From Basidiobolus meristosporus CBS 931.73 (Eukaryota; Basidiobolomycota; Basidiobolomycetes; Basidiobolales; Basidiobolaceae): 64,000 bases of DNA. Under the pieces are notes generated by a model. The model was not told where the DNA came from. It saw nothing but the letters and a program-made list of their open reading frames with translations, and made no database searches. The DNA is taken from contig MCFE01000292.1 of NCBI GenBank assembly GCA_002104905.1, positions 38,105-102,104 of the forward strand, in the 5' to 3' direction. The position numbers and the translations under genes are program-made. Positions 31,302-44,131 of this stretch are shown here, in pieces. The stretch's first letter is position 1, and every line of letters begins with the position of its first letter.

Positions 31302-32100
31302 CTGCTCCCTCCCCCCCTCCCTCTTCACTTACGCCTCCCACTCCCCGCAAACAATAAACTCACCACTTCCGTTGACCCTTCGGGCCGATGGTTCGTCGCA
31401 CCCATCGAAGGTGGTAACGCGGGTGAACGTACACGTCACCGGTGCCACCTTGGATGCGTTGGATGCGCTTAGAGAGCCCATTTTAGAATAGAGTATAATA
31501 AACCAGGGTTAGGAACGCCTATATTGAACACCCTTTCCCGAGTTCAAGAAACAGCAACCGAACGGGCGGAGCTTGGACGTCACGAAACGGAGACCCTAGC
31601 AAACAGCGGGATGCTGAAGACAATTCAGCACCCCACTGGTGCGTGTTTCGATGGATCAAGGTCTCCGATAGTGCTACACATATGTCCACTGTAGTACTTT
31701 CGAAAAAACTCCTTCGTTGCTGTGGCGACGGGGTAGCGAGGGTCAGTCCTGCACACGCATGTACCTTAGATCCTGGCCGCCATCCAATGGTTGCAATTGA
31801 AGGTTGGATGGGGCCCGGCCGATCAGGATCGGCTCAGTCACGTGGGACGTATATGGGATCTGTCGGTTTGCACCTGACTTCGCATACACTGTTTGCATTT
31901 TGATCATGGTGTGCATATGGACACAAACAGAAAAATCCTTTGATAGATGCAAGACCTTGGATTTTTGGGCACTATTTGAAAGCGTTTCCACTGATCTTTG
32001 CTTAACAACCAATACAACCCTTAAAAGTGCCAACTCATTGGTGCAACACCCATCCTCCCATTATTCTCACCTGATCTACTCCACCAACTAGGGTCAGTGG
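31302..32100. other. Intergenic; end of the GC-rich island
   Basis: No gene. A polyadenylation-like AATAAA occurs at about 31497. Base composition shifts to the AT-rich, CpG-poor transposon type at about 31.9 kb. Confidence 0.5.
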
Positions 32101-32139
32101 CCATTTATACCCCATAAGAAAAAACACTAAGAAAAGGTA

Positions 32140-32790
32140 GAATGCCTCACAATATCAGCTGAACTCCAACTTTCCCAAAATGTCAACTCTCAATATCTTG
32201 GGTACTAGCTTCACAGCAGAGAAGTAGACATCCTTTCCAGGGGGAGACTAGGCCAACTAGCATTCATACCAAATATGATGTTCAGCTGCTCATTACTTCC
32301 ACTAGAAATTGCAACTGAAGATCTGAAGGAGAAACACCAGCTGAATACCAGCAGAAATACCATCAGAATATCAGCAGAAGACCAGCCAAAAGCTCCATGA
32401 ATCCAAACTTGGAGATTTTCCATAGAGACCTCAAAAGAATTCCAGCGCATTGGAAGTACAAGGCAAATTATGGATATCCCCATATAAGGTTGGTACAGCT
32501 ATCCCTATGAAAGATCTCAAACTTGTAACTCACCTGATTTCCAGCTGGTATACTGCAGGTACTCTGATGGTATTTTGCTGCTATTCAGCTGGTGTTTTTG
32601 GTTCAGAATTTCAAATGCAATATTTGATGGAAGTAATGGCAACTAATTACCAAATTTGACATGGATACTTGTTGGCCTAGCCTCCTCCTTGAGAATTGGT
32701 TTGCTTGCCTGCCCATCAGCTAACAACAGTGATATTGGGAGTTGTCAATCACAAGAAACTTGGAGTTCATCTGATATTAAGATGGTATGT
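32140..32790. repeat. Inverted repeat of family B (arms 32140-32410 and 32540-32790)
   Basis: The left arm reverse-complemented aligns with the right arm (shared CTGATGGTATTT, TATTCAGCTGGTGTTT, GTTGGCCTAG and TTGGAGTTCA/TCTGATATT). A third copy sits at 16676-16930. The arms are well diverged, with a 130-bp spacer. No coding capacity seen. Confidence 0.5.
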
Positions 32791-33229
32791 TGCTGGCCTT
32801 TTCTTAATTTTGCTTGTAAGGGATGTGCAACCCTAGCTGGGGCACACTTTGTGTCTAGCTTGGGACCTGTTGGTGGTTTACTGCTAATACTGGTACACCA
32901 AAAACCACTAGGCAGTATGATAATGACTCTTGTGTAGTGTGCATAACTTTACCTAATACTACTTGAATCAGGCATGACTTATGAACTTCAGGCCCTGGAG
33001 TCCTCAATTTGGGTAGGTGTAGAAGTTTGTCACTAAAACACTGGCTGTTGTTGAAATTTGCTTTGCAGAGTATATGTCTGAGAAAGATTTGTAATTTTGC
33101 CTGAATATTCTTGCCACTTGTGTTGTAAAGATTTGTAATTGCATCTAAATATCTACTTAACTTAGTCTCTTAGATTTACCTGCAAATCTTGGTGAACAGG
33201 ACATGTATTTCCACCATGTTGTTCAAACA

Positions 33230-33415
33230 GGTGCAAACTTTGCCATCATGTATTTGGGATCTTTCAGAGCATATTCAAGTAGTTTGCCTTGCCAAGGCCA
33301 TTCAAAAGTGTAAATTCAGGTCCTGCATTCAAAGAGTCCTTAAGTGAGAATCCAAAAATCTACTTGTACTCCCTGTTACTTTCAATATCTCCAAGAATCT
33401 TACAGCACACTATAT
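33230..33415 (+). repeat. Partial LTR of family F
   Basis: Matches the 3' part of the family F LTR in plus orientation, ending TCAATATCTCCAAGAATCTTACAGCA. Confidence 0.4.
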
Positions 33416-33729
33416 GCACAAGGCTGTTAGTTGATGGAATGTCAACTAATGCCTTACTGGTGTTTCCCCCTCTGCTGAAATGTTGGATAGGTCCAAGTAT
33501 CAAGTCTTGAAGGTGAAGGCAAAGATGCTACTACAGAGAATCTTGTAATGGGAGAAGAATGCCATCTTAAAGAAGATGAAGGATCCCTAAATTACCATAA
33601 GAGAAAACAAGGTGCTTTAAACTGCATTTGCCTTAACATTAACCCTATGATAAATACTGGTAATGATCCTGTCTAAAGGCTGTCACAATATTAAGTCCCA
33701 TGACTAAGAGGTACTGATCCTGTCAGGAC

Positions 33730-34960
33730 ACCATGCAATATGTGTATGGTGAAACTTCAGTTATACTTCAAATGCCAATTGCATTGACCTATACATGTCC
33801 CAATACCCAACACTAATATGAAGCCCAACACCACACTCACCAAGTAACTCCATTAAAATCCACCATTCAATAAGTATTTCTGCTCTATCACCCTTTTTCC
33901 ATGACTTTTGCAGGATCCCTGTGGCTTTATACCACTGTTCATTCACTGGTTCCTAGATATCCTGATCCTCATCAGGCATTGCAAGGTCTAGCACCTCATC
34001 TGCCAGTATTTGCAATAAATCCTTGCAGTATTCAAGTGCATTTTCCTGAGCACTGCTCTTGAAGAAGTGCTGCAATATCTTTGTGTGACTATATATGCTC
34101 CAAAACTTCACTGTAGGCATTGCAATTGTCTTTTGAGCTTTTAACAATGTTGCTTTCTTTGTCAGTGGAATCTACACTCTGTCTACTCTGGAGATCATGG
34201 AGGCAGTGGTAGAAAAGTTGCTTTTCACTGCAGGCTCATCTACCTCACTGGAGTGTAGCTCAACTGGCTGTGCTTCCACTCTTGAGAAAACAGCAGTTTT
34301 CTAGTTGGTAATTCATCTTTGCTCTGATGGGATTCAGCCTGTTCTGGGCTGATGGCATTAATTGGTGAGAACTGCAACTTTTTTCTGATGCTTCCCTGTC
34401 TCTGGATTGGGGAGCCCTTTTTTCTTTACCTTTACCTTTGACTCAGTGCTTCAGGTATGGTAGCCCTGCTTGTGATGGGCTCCTGAGGAAGCAGCTGGTT
34501 TTTAGTCATGGCACCCTTGTTCTTATGCCTCTAATAGTTTCTGCTATTCTTGATACACTTTCTTAGCTTGTGGCAGGCTCCTGAGAAAGCCAGCGGTTTT
34601 TATCTCTGTCAGGTTCTTCACTGCTAATGTGACTAAGTGCTTTTTGCATTGAACTGCATTTTCTCCTTAATAATTGCAGCACTGATGCATCTGTTTCTGC
34701 CAGCCTGTCCCTTATTGGTACTCTTCTGGCCACCAGATGTTTCTTTGCCACTTGTATAGAGCTATCAGCACTGCTTGTGACAAGCTCTTGAGGAAGCCCC
34801 TGATTTTTAACTTTGGCACCCTTGTTTTTCTGCCTTTGATAGTTTTCCCATTCTTGATATACTTTGTTATGACTCCCATGCTGGTGCAAATTCTGGTTAC
34901 TTACTTGTATTCAGGATAATTCTCATGGAACAGGTCAAGTGCATTCCACTTGGCCTTGAG
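33730..34960 (-). pseudogene. Family C coding repeat, copy C2, decayed
   Basis: Minus-strand frames encode the C-terminal two-thirds of the family C protein. Repeated segments include LRRKCSSMQKAL and ARRVPIRDRLAETD, and a helical C-terminal part includes HFFKSSAQENALEYCKDLL, WEPVNEQWYKATG and LIEWWILMELLG. There are many stops. The WEPVNE block is shared with copy C3, so this part of the protein was reasonably conserved. Confidence 0.5.
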
Positions 34961-35284
34961 TTACTAATAGTCCCATGTTATGCCAGCCTTGAGATGTGTG
35001 GTTATGTAATGTACTCCATTACTACTATATCTCTAAACCAACATTGCACCAATTTCTTTATTTTGCATTTGCTATTGTAAAACACAAATGAAAGATCAAG
35101 AAAAGCCAACTTTGAAAGATAAAGGCTCAGGACCCTGAAAAGCAATCCACCCAAAAATATTATATCATGCAGAGCACTCAGCAGTCAACACATGTTTAAA
35201 ATAACAGCTCATTTGAAGCAGTACTGAAGGAGTTATCATCAAAAGAGTACAATAACTGTATATACTAGGCCCTATGAAAAATAA

Positions 35285-35710
35285 TATGATCCCATGGGTG
35301 GATCCAATCTGGATCAGCCATCAGGGTCCTGTTTGGAGACTATCATAATATCAGCAGCTTGGAATTAGTGACCCTCTTGATAATCTTATAATGGGACCAC
35401 AATGACATTTTGCTAATTTTACTGACAAACAAAGTTATAAAACTTGACAGGGTTTGATTGGTGCTGCAATGACAATTGCATGGCATTGTTGCGGTCTTAC
35501 TGAGCTCTACAGCTACTATATATGGATCTAACTGGCCAGTATATCCAACTGCCTTATATGGCAAAAAACTGGCCAGTATTTTGACAGCCTCACAGCAAGT
35601 CTCTGATGGCATTATCACAGCAGTTTGGCAGCCTACAGCTAGTTCTGTATAATGATACTGTACCAGTTTAGCAAATAGTATTTCCTTTTTCTACCTCCCC
35701 TTGCGCAATT
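35285..35710 (-). repeat. Remnant of the Plavaka-associated repeat (inverted copy)
   Basis: Reverse complement aligns with about 52110-52540 (shared TTGCCATATAAGGCAATTGGAT-like and GGTCACTAATTCCAAGCTGCTG-like stretches). Harbinger copy A begins at 35719, just beside it. Confidence 0.55.
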
Positions 35711-35718
35711 CATATATT

Positions 35719-36606
35719 AGACTTGTTCCATTGTACTGTGCCAGGGCATGTGGCACAATCTGCATTCTTAAAGAGCAATTGGGCACAATATTGTAGCTAC
35801 CAGTAGGTAGGATTGCTCTTGGACAATTTTACACCATGTGGGACAATCTCACACACTATGGCACAATCTAACACACTGAGGTTGGCACAAATGATTGCGC
35901 CCACTTGTAATGTTTGCATCACGTGCGCAATTGGATACTGCTATTATGGTAGGTAAAATCTGGTATTTGGATATGTTTCTTTAATGTAAATAGAAATAAA
36001 TATGTACCACACTATAAACTACACTGATAGTTACCATTTTGATTACCATCACTCCAATTGGATGGTATCTCAGAGGCTAATTGGTTCAAAAGTATCCTGA
36101 AGCTTTCAGCCCCCAATTGGCTTTTTGCCCAATAAACAACCTACCTGATTAGCCATAAAATATATCATTTTGCCCATTAAGCAAGTAAATTCCTGATCCT
36201 AGTGATTGGACAAGGTGTCATAGCTAGCATGCAACCAATTGTATGGGTGCAAATCAGATCACATGGCTGCACTGGTGCCACAGATGATGTATACATATGC
36301 AGGATGTTTATTTATAGGGGTCCTGTCTCAAATGTGAGACAACCTTGATATTACTTATATCAAAAATTTAGTGATCACTGATTTGCAATGGCTCAATGCA
36401 GATTGCAAAAAAAACGTGTTGTTTGGATCATTACAAATAATAGCAATTCAATGCAATTGCATCATCTTCTCCTAGGCTTTTTCCTCACAGGGATTACTAC
36501 TGAAGTATTTGGTAGTGATTCACTTTGCACACCTAAACTTCTTTCTTGTTGACTATCCTCTTGGGTACTTGTGTATTTGTAGTCAGTATTTTGCCTCCTG
36601 GTTAAT
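35719..36606. mobile_element. Harbinger-like transposon copy A, left segment
   Basis: Begins AGACTTGTTCCATTG after ATT (35716-35718). It continues through the accessory gene's 3' end until it is broken by copy B at 36606. It resumes at 44369 (listed separately). The two A segments together equal the length of copy 1 minus about 133 bp lost at the distal end. Confidence 0.75.
36462..36603 (-). pseudogene. Accessory gene of Harbinger copy A, 3' end
   Basis: Encodes RRQNTDYKYTSTQ to the basic end RKKPRRR, the same C-terminus as 22183-22318. Its upstream part lies at 44373-45474, on the other side of copy B. Confidence 0.7.
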
Positions 36607-37349
36607 AGACTTGTTCCATTGTACCGTGCCAGGGTGCGCGGCGCAATCTGCAGTTGCAAAGAACAATCGGGTGCAATATTATAGCTACCAGAAGGCAGGA
36701 TTGTTCTTGGACAATTTTGCAATATGCGGGACAATCTCACACACTATGGCACAATCTGACACAATGAGGTTGGCACGGATGATCGCGCCAACTTGTAATG
36801 TTTGCATCACGTGCGCAATTGGATACCACTATTATGGCAGGTAAAATCCGGTATTTGGATATGTTTCTTTAATGTAAATGGAAATAAATGTGTATCACAC
36901 TATAAACTACACTGATACTTACCATTTTGGTTACCCTCACTCCAATTGGACGGTATCTCAGTGGTTAATTGGTCCAAAAGTATCCTGAAGCTGGCAGCCC
37001 CCAATTGGCTCATTGACTACTGAAAAAGCTACCTGATTTGCCATTAAATATCCCATTTTGCCCATTGAGCAAGTAAATCCCTGATCCTAGTGATTGGACA
37101 AGGTGTCATAGCTAGCACACAAGCAATTGTGTAGGTGCAAAACAGATCCAATAGCTGCACTGGTATTACAGATGACGTATATAAATGCAGAGTGTTTATT
37201 TATAGGGGTTCTGTCTCAAATGTGAGACAACCTTGATATTACTTATATCAAAAATTTGATGATCACTGATTTGCAATGGCTCAATTTGGATTGCAAAAAA
37301 AAAGGGTTGTTGGGATCATTACAAATGTGAGCAATTCAAAGCAATTGCA

Positions 37350-39624
37350 TCATCTTCTCCTGGGTTTTTTTCTCACAGGGATTACTACTGAAGCATTTGG
37401 TAGTGACTCACTTTGCACACCTATACTACTTCCTGGCTGACTATCATCTTGGCTACTTGCGTATTTGTACTCAGTATGTTGCCTCCTAGTTGATGAGTGC
37501 AATGCTGCAGCTTGGCCGCGCTGAATTGCTCCAACTGAACCAACTGCACCGGCCTGTAGTGCCATGCGCTGACGCGTTCTTTTAATTGCCAAGGGCTCCG
37601 GTGGTTGAGGCACTTCATGTTGGTCATCATCAGTCAGTTCACCAGAAGTAACTTGCTGATGGTCAGGCAAAATGGCACGCTGTAGTGGGGTGACAGTGAC
37701 ACCCACTGACAGATGTGCTCATTCCCTTATTTTCTACTTCCCTATATCCCTACTACACTTATTTTAGTTTTATCCCATTTGTCTTACCCGATCAGTACTA
37801 TCCCATAAGCCGGTTGACTATCACACGTGCTTACCTTATTGCATAAGTTACCCCTCACTTTATGTAAGATTACTAGCTACAAGTGCTTCTATATTAGGCA
37901 AGTACCTGCGCCAGTACCCCTGACACATGATCAACCTGTGTCACCATCCCTACCATTTCCATACCATATATGGTATCCCCATGTTACACAGGTTTCAGAA
38001 TACTGATTCCTGATGGGTTGGATGTGCTGTGCCTCTTAGAACCTTCCAGCACCTACTTAGAGCATTCTTAGGTCATTCTGATGTCATTAAGATTTCTATT
38101 GATATCCGGAACGTTCTGGAACACCATGATTAGTAATCACTTAGCCAGTGAGAAAAGTATATAAGGGAGGCTATCCCTCTACAATAAATCATCATCCCTT
38201 TTATCAATATACCAACTTGTTGATTAGTGTGATCACTGCTACCTGCTGCTACCTGAACTTCCAACCCCAGCCCACAGGACACTCTCAGGAAACCGTGCTG
38301 ACAGCCAACTGACCATGGAGGCACTACTTGTGAGGAATACTCAGAGTAGGTATCTTTTATTATATTTGATTCTTTCCCAAGTTTGTTCTTGTATAGGCAA
38401 AGATACTTTTCTGTCTTTGTAACTATTGACCACAGCTGCATTCTTATCAAGTCCCTGCTGGTGGAGTTTACAGTTGTTTTGACTTTGGAAGCTTTACTAC
38501 ATTGTCATCTCAAAGGATGCTGAACCCAGCTCATACTTTTGTTAAGACGCCAACTAAGTTGGGGATTGTAGCTCAATAGTTTTCCCTTGACAAGCTTGTG
38601 GCTTTATTCCCCTTCACATTAGATTAGAAACAGAACCCAAGTATTCCTAGCAAGCTTTTGCCAGAGGTTATTGCACCTAGTGAACACCCCACACACAAAA
38701 CACTTGAGGAGTGTTGGATGTATCTCTCCCTTGTACCTATACAGCACCACAACGCGCAGGCGTGCCTTGACACAACTTGGTCTACTCCAATGGACTTGTG
38801 TCTAAATGAGCAGTTTGGCAAGTTCTTGTAGTTTTGCTCTGAAGCGCGTGCGTTGACTTGATGCGCATTGACTCAATGCGGGGTGTTCTGGTAAAGGGTG
38901 TTGGCGTGGTCTGGACTGACGTGCGCCGGCGCGCTGTGGTTGCAAGAGATGGTAGGGAATCCAGCAAGGTGTGCTGGTGCGATCAGGACAATGTTGCTTG
39001 CAGTCTGTATTCTTCCTCCTGAAGCTCACCATCTGATTCCTCAAGGTATTCACTTACCCTCTGTCTGATACTTTGGAGCTGTTGCCTGGATGAGTCCTGT
39101 GTATATTGCTCTCAGAAGCCACTTAGCTCTACTAATATATCACGTACTACATTAGTCATTTGAGGCAAAAACTCATTCCAAATCTCTTTGGTTCCCAAAG
39201 TTGAGGCACAAACGGACGTGTCCGGCCTGTACTGTGCAAATTGTGCGCAAAATTGTTCCCGCGCGGCTTCTTTGTCAAATCCCCTCACTCTCAGCTCATT
39301 CTTAATTTCAATACTTGTCTTGTTATATATCTTTTTACATACATTGGCTGGCATCTTGATGTAGAACTCATGCCACAGCTTTCTACTCAAATTGTTCCAT
39401 CTTTGTCAACTCTCTGAGGTATCTAGTTCTGCTAGATTAATCAGTAGTGCCCAAATATCTGTATGAAGGCTCATCATAGACACTTGGGCCATACTAAAAT
39501 CATTTGGCAAGAACTCAAACGGATGCAACATTGACTTCTCCGGTCCAGACCGTGCCTGTGAGCTGGGGGATGGGTTTTGTCTGGGTTGTACTAAAGATGA
39601 GTTGAGGCTTGGTATGGGGACCAT
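37350..39624 (-). pseudogene. Accessory gene of Harbinger copy B, interrupted
   Basis: Same product as 21071-22318, frame-compatible across the solo LTR once that is removed. Contains at least two in-frame TGAs: one after DTSES (where copy 1 has Gln) and one after LSGF (also present in copy 1). Retains many CpG-rich codons (GCGCG) in the 38.75-39.3 kb part, unlike copy A. Confidence 0.65.
37681..38751. mobile_element. Solo LTR, family D
   Basis: 1071 bp beginning TGTAGTGG and ending CACCACA, flanked by ACGC (37677-37680 and 38752-38755). It lies in the accessory gene of Harbinger copy B. Its 3' 640 bp recur at 49311-49954. It contains a TATA-like TATATAAGG at about 38158. Confidence 0.65.
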
Positions 39625-39983
39625 AGCAACAGATTTGGATACGTATACAGCAGTATATTGGCATCAACCTGGTCTTTTATGAAATATATATGAAAACTAA
39701 TGTGATTGTTGAATTTTCCATATATTATGCATGATGCATCTCGGATTGCGTTGACACGGATCAGATCACATCAATTGCAGATTTCCTATTTGATTATAGA
39801 CCTATGATTGAAGCATCAATAAAAGTACCAAGGCATTGTTTGCGGATGATTTTTGCAACATAATGATGGGATACATGGCAATTGATGGAGATTTAACCAT
39901 AATGTATTAAAAATCAGATAAATAATGCAGATCGTGCCAAATTGATTTCAACCGCCTCTATACAATCATCCATCAATTTTAAT

Positions 39984-40819
39984 ATGACTTACTCATCTGA
40001 ATGGTCTTTTCTCATCAATCCCTTCACTACCACTGGATTTCCTTTTGATACACTAGAGGAGATCTATTCCAAGTACTGTGGACCATCAACCCCAATCTAC
40101 TCAAGGAGATCCCTTGTTAAGCTTCTCTGCTATTACAAGAACTATTGCCCTACAAGGTTTCATCCCACCATCCATGGCAACAAAAGTCCTAGAAGCTTTC
40201 ATTCCCAGCTGACAGCAATGGAGAACCACCTTGCAGAGGGTATGAATGACTTAGAGCAAGCTTGGAGTATTAGGTTCAGAAACTCCAATAGACTTCCATA
40301 TCCCAGAGTGTTCAGCAACAGGTTCCATATCAGGAGTATTTTGGATACCTTCCCAGTGAGGAATAACAGACCTTCTAGAGGGCAGAGGCACTTTTATTCT
40401 GGCAAGTACAAGGCACACTGTGTGAAGTTTCAAGCACTGTCTGACATTGAGGGTAACATCATCTTGTTTAGTGGGCCATTTGCTGGAAGTAGACATGACA
40501 AAGCACTCTGGGTAGAGAATCATCCAGAATTCAGTAGAGGGGAGAAATGTATGGCAGACTTAGCCTATATAGGAGAGGATTGACAGAGATTAGGATGTAT
40601 TACAGCTTATAGAAAGCCAAGGAATGGCGTGCTTAGCAGGAAGCAGAAGCTCTACAATGAGATATTTAATCATTTCAGAGTAAGGGTAGAGCACACATTT
40701 GGATATCTGAAGAGATTCAGCATATTGGCAGGTAAATATAGAGGAAAGTCATATATAGGAGAAAACAGCAGAATAGGTAAAATAGTTAAGATACTTATTA
40801 ATGCACAGTATGTTCATAC
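39984..40819 (+). pseudogene. Harbinger transposase copy B, stop codon and LTR insertion
   Basis: Frame from MTYSSE (39984) with TGA at 40581-40583 after YIGED, continuing in the same frame through KQKLYNEIFNHFRVRVEHTF until the LTR element at 40820. DDE candidates are as in copy 1. The upstream Met at 39942 would add 14 residues not shared by copy 1. Confidence 0.75.
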
Positions 40820-41168
40820 TGTTGCAATATTCTGAGGAGTATTGGAAGTGATGTGGAGAACTAGAAGATTTACATATTATTCACTTGTAGATTTATTGAT
40901 CAAAAGTATGGTATTTATACTTTTGATAAAGTAGAGGAAACAAACGTGTAGAGTTTGTTAAGGAAGGTCCCAAGAATATGTGTGCAAAGTTTGGGGTCTT
41001 TTGGACGACTTTGAGAAAAATAATAATCTGGGTACCTGACAATTTGGTGAAAATATTCTAAGTAAATCCCGACAAGAAATCTAGTCAGGACAGAATGCTA
41101 ATCACAGAATAAGATCTATGTGACTAAGTTAGCATGAATATTTAGGTGACAATTCAATAATTACAACA
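40820..41168 (-). repeat. 3' LTR of the family F element
   Basis: 349 bp, TG...CA ends on the sense strand; nearly identical to 43783-44131. Confidence 0.8.
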
Positions 41169-41180
41169 CTCCCACCCAAC
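41169..41180 (-). other. Polypurine tract of the family F element
   Basis: GTTGGGTGGGAG on the minus strand immediately before the 3' LTR. Confidence 0.6.
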
Positions 41181-41503
41181 AAAATATTCATGAGTAATAA
41201 ATACATATTGTGAGTGTGCAATCTGTAATAAGCGTATAAGATTTAACTGTTTTGCATACTGGACTAATATATTATCCAAAGGTGTATGCATTTGTGTTTA
41301 ACTTAATAGAACAAGTAACTTGGAATTCAGTATGCATATCTACTTAGTAATATGCCTAAAAATCTGAATGATCTGATCATAATACTAAACATCAACTTTG
41401 ATCAGTTGTACGGGCTTGAATAATATGCTGAGTCTAATTGACAGATCGTAATAATGGTATATAGCCTCTGGGCTATCCAATGCTTCTTATTTGAGCAAAA
41501 TTG

Positions 41504-41740
41504 ACCCACTTTTGGTCAAGTTAAGGTTTTGTCATTTACGGCAGATCTGGAGTTTCCTTATTTCCGGCCAACAGTCTACTCCATTTAGACAACTTCACTG
41601 TGTGTCCATATTAGGCTCAGGGACAGTTACTTCCATCATATAGATGCTATATGAGGTAAAAAATAGTGACCTACTTTGGGTCAAGTTAAGGTTTTGTCAT
41701 TTACGCCTAATCCGGATTATCCTTGTTTCCTGGCACTGTG
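41504..41740. repeat. Direct repeat pair inside the family F element
   Basis: Two copies of about 65 bp (41504-41575 and 41669-41740) share GGTCAAGTTAAGGTTTTGTC and then TTTACG, spaced about 165 bp. Confidence 0.6.
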
Positions 41741-43769
41741 GCACATATAACATGGCCAAAAAAAGAAGATTTTTGCTCAACTCTGAGCTGGGATGGCCTG
41801 CTCCCACTTGAACCACGTCTGTTTAGTGATTCAGATCCACAAATATGATCTAGAATGGTCATCTTTGTCTTCTTTAAATAGCAATAACTTTCTTTGGACT
41901 GATTACTTCATATGCGGTAGATTCAAAGTCCATTTGCTTCTTGATTTACCCAGTTTGGTATTGGACAACACCATGGGTTGTTTGGTAGCTATTCTTAGAG
42001 TGCTTCTACTGATTTGGATTGATACAGCTGCTTTTGTCTTATCAGAATATACTTGTAGAATAGAGATTGGCGCTTTTCCAGAAGTGAGATTCTCCTTAAC
42101 AAGGGCTTTGATTATCCTTATTCTCCTGATAGTTATTTTCAACCTTGAGCTCGGTTTCCAAGGCTAACTGATCTTCTCAGTGTCTTCAGAATCCATAAAA
42201 ACCATCTGGTTGATCCTTGCACCTTTTTCTTTCAGCTCCATAGACAGCAGACATCAAGACTTCTGCACTAAATAATCTGTTCCAATGTATACTACAATAT
42301 CTAACAGATCCTGTTGAAGTTTCAAGGCTCTTCTGGGGTTTCTAGCTTGAGAACTTCGTACAAGAGGCTCCATAGAACATATCTGCATTGCCAGATAGTC
42401 CAAATATGGCCTACATAAGTTTTGGCACCATTTGGGAAGTACCCTAGTTTGCGGTAGTAGTATTTTCCATTTTTTCTTCTTTTCTTTTTCTGCTGATGAC
42501 CCAGGGATAATTCCTTTTGTGGGGTGGTTCTGGACTTCCTTGCAGGTGGGACCACGGTGTTTTTGAGCACAAGAGTCTCCATGACATCATTGTTCCAGAA
42601 TATCTGACTATTTGAGAGTGAAATAATCAAAATCGGCATCCACTTAGATCATTCATAACTTTTGATAGAGTTGACCAAATTTGATCAAATAAACTGCATT
42701 TGATAGCTAGCTTCATCAATACTTCGGTATCAGACTCCAATATATCAGTATTTTGAGTTGCAGAACTTGGCGGTGACTTGATCAATCAAAATTCTTCTGA
42801 TCTGATCCAGAGAAGTTAAATATCACCAAGTGTTTTCTCCCACTGTAATAAGTGATATATATATAACAAGTATAAAGTACTATGTTATCTTCTGAGTGGC
42901 TCTTAGCTGTGTACTGACCAACTGTTGATTGGTTGTATACTCCAATCAGGCTTGCAATTATATGCTTAACTCCTTTGGCTGGCGGTAGAATCTTCATGAG
43001 TTGATTTTGCTAAATTTGTATAATACTTTCTCCCACTGTTTTGAGACTTAAACAGAGTGATAGCACGTCTAACAGCTCCATATTTAGCTCCTGGTACACT
43101 GGTTTCAGTATCAAAACACTTGATACAATTATAGCATTCTTCTAATGGATTGTGTAGTACATATCCGTACTCCAGGTGGATATATATGTATTATATATCA
43201 TTGGGATCCTTACAATTCAGGAAGCTTGTTTCTGAGATCTTTTTCCATCAGTAGATAGTCCAGAATGGTGGCTAACAGCTCCAGTACTTGCATTCTCAGC
43301 TGTATTTTGAGTGGCAACAGATTTTTGGTAAAATCCTCCTCTGGCAATCATTTAATAATGATCTATTTTTCTTTTTTGCAATTCAGGATAATATCCTATC
43401 CAAGAGCTCGTCTAACAGTCAATTGGGGTCATATGAATACATATTGCAGTATATTTCATTGTAGATCTGGACCCTCAATTGCTGGAATTACGCAATTTTC
43501 TTCAGTAGTGGTAGAGCACCAACATACTATATTTCTTGACACAATTACATGCCAGTTTGATTGACTCTTCTTCATAACTAACTTGGATAGTTACTGAAGG
43601 CATCTTTTGAAGGCAAGGCCTTCTTCTCCACAGCAATATCCTCATAAACATAGTCCTTTAGCAGCGGTAGTCTTCTTTAACCTTAGCAGAGCAATAGTGC
43701 GGAAAGTCTTTCTCCAGACTAGCAGAAAAGGATCCAAAGCATAGTAGACACCAAGAGGACAGCAAGCTC

Positions 43770-43782
43770 GGGGCTCATAACC
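43770..43782 (-). other. Primer-binding site of the family F element
   Basis: GGTTATGAGCCCC on the minus strand, abutting the 5' LTR; identical over 13 bases to the site at 59805-59817. Confidence 0.65.
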
Positions 43783-44131
43783 TGTTGCAAAATTCTGAGG
43801 AGTATTGGAAGTGATGTGGAGAACTAGAAGTTTTACATGTTATTCACTTGTAGATTTATTGATCAAAAGTATGGTATTTATACTTTTGATAAAGTAGAGG
43901 AAACAAACGTGTAGAGTTTGTTAAGGAAGGTCCCAAGAATATGTGTGCAAAGTTTGGGGTCTTTTGGACGACTTTGAGAAAAATAATAATCTGGGTACCT
44001 GACAATTTGGTGAAAATATTCTAAGTAAATCCCGACAAGAAATCTAGTCAGGACAGAATGCTAATCACAGAATAAGATCTATGTGACTAAGTTAGCATGA
44101 ATATTTAGGTGACAATTCAATAATTACAACA
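43783..44131 (-). repeat. 5' LTR of the family F element
   Basis: 349 bp, followed by CATAC target duplication at 44132-44136. Confidence 0.8.

Larger units (their letters stand above)
40820..44131 (-). mobile_element. LTR retrotransposon of family F, no recognisable gag-pol (non-autonomous)
   Basis: Two 349-bp LTRs (40820-41168, 43783-44131) differ at three positions by eye and are bounded by a perfect CATAC duplication (40815-40819, 44132-44136). On the minus strand the primer site GGTTATGAGCCCC (43782-43770) directly follows the 5' LTR, and a purine tract GTTGGGTGGGAG (41180-41169) precedes the 3' LTR. The 2614-bp interior has only short ORFs on either strand. I see no zinc knuckle, protease, integrase or reverse transcriptase motif. 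Likely mobilised in trans by a copia element. Confidence 0.8.
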
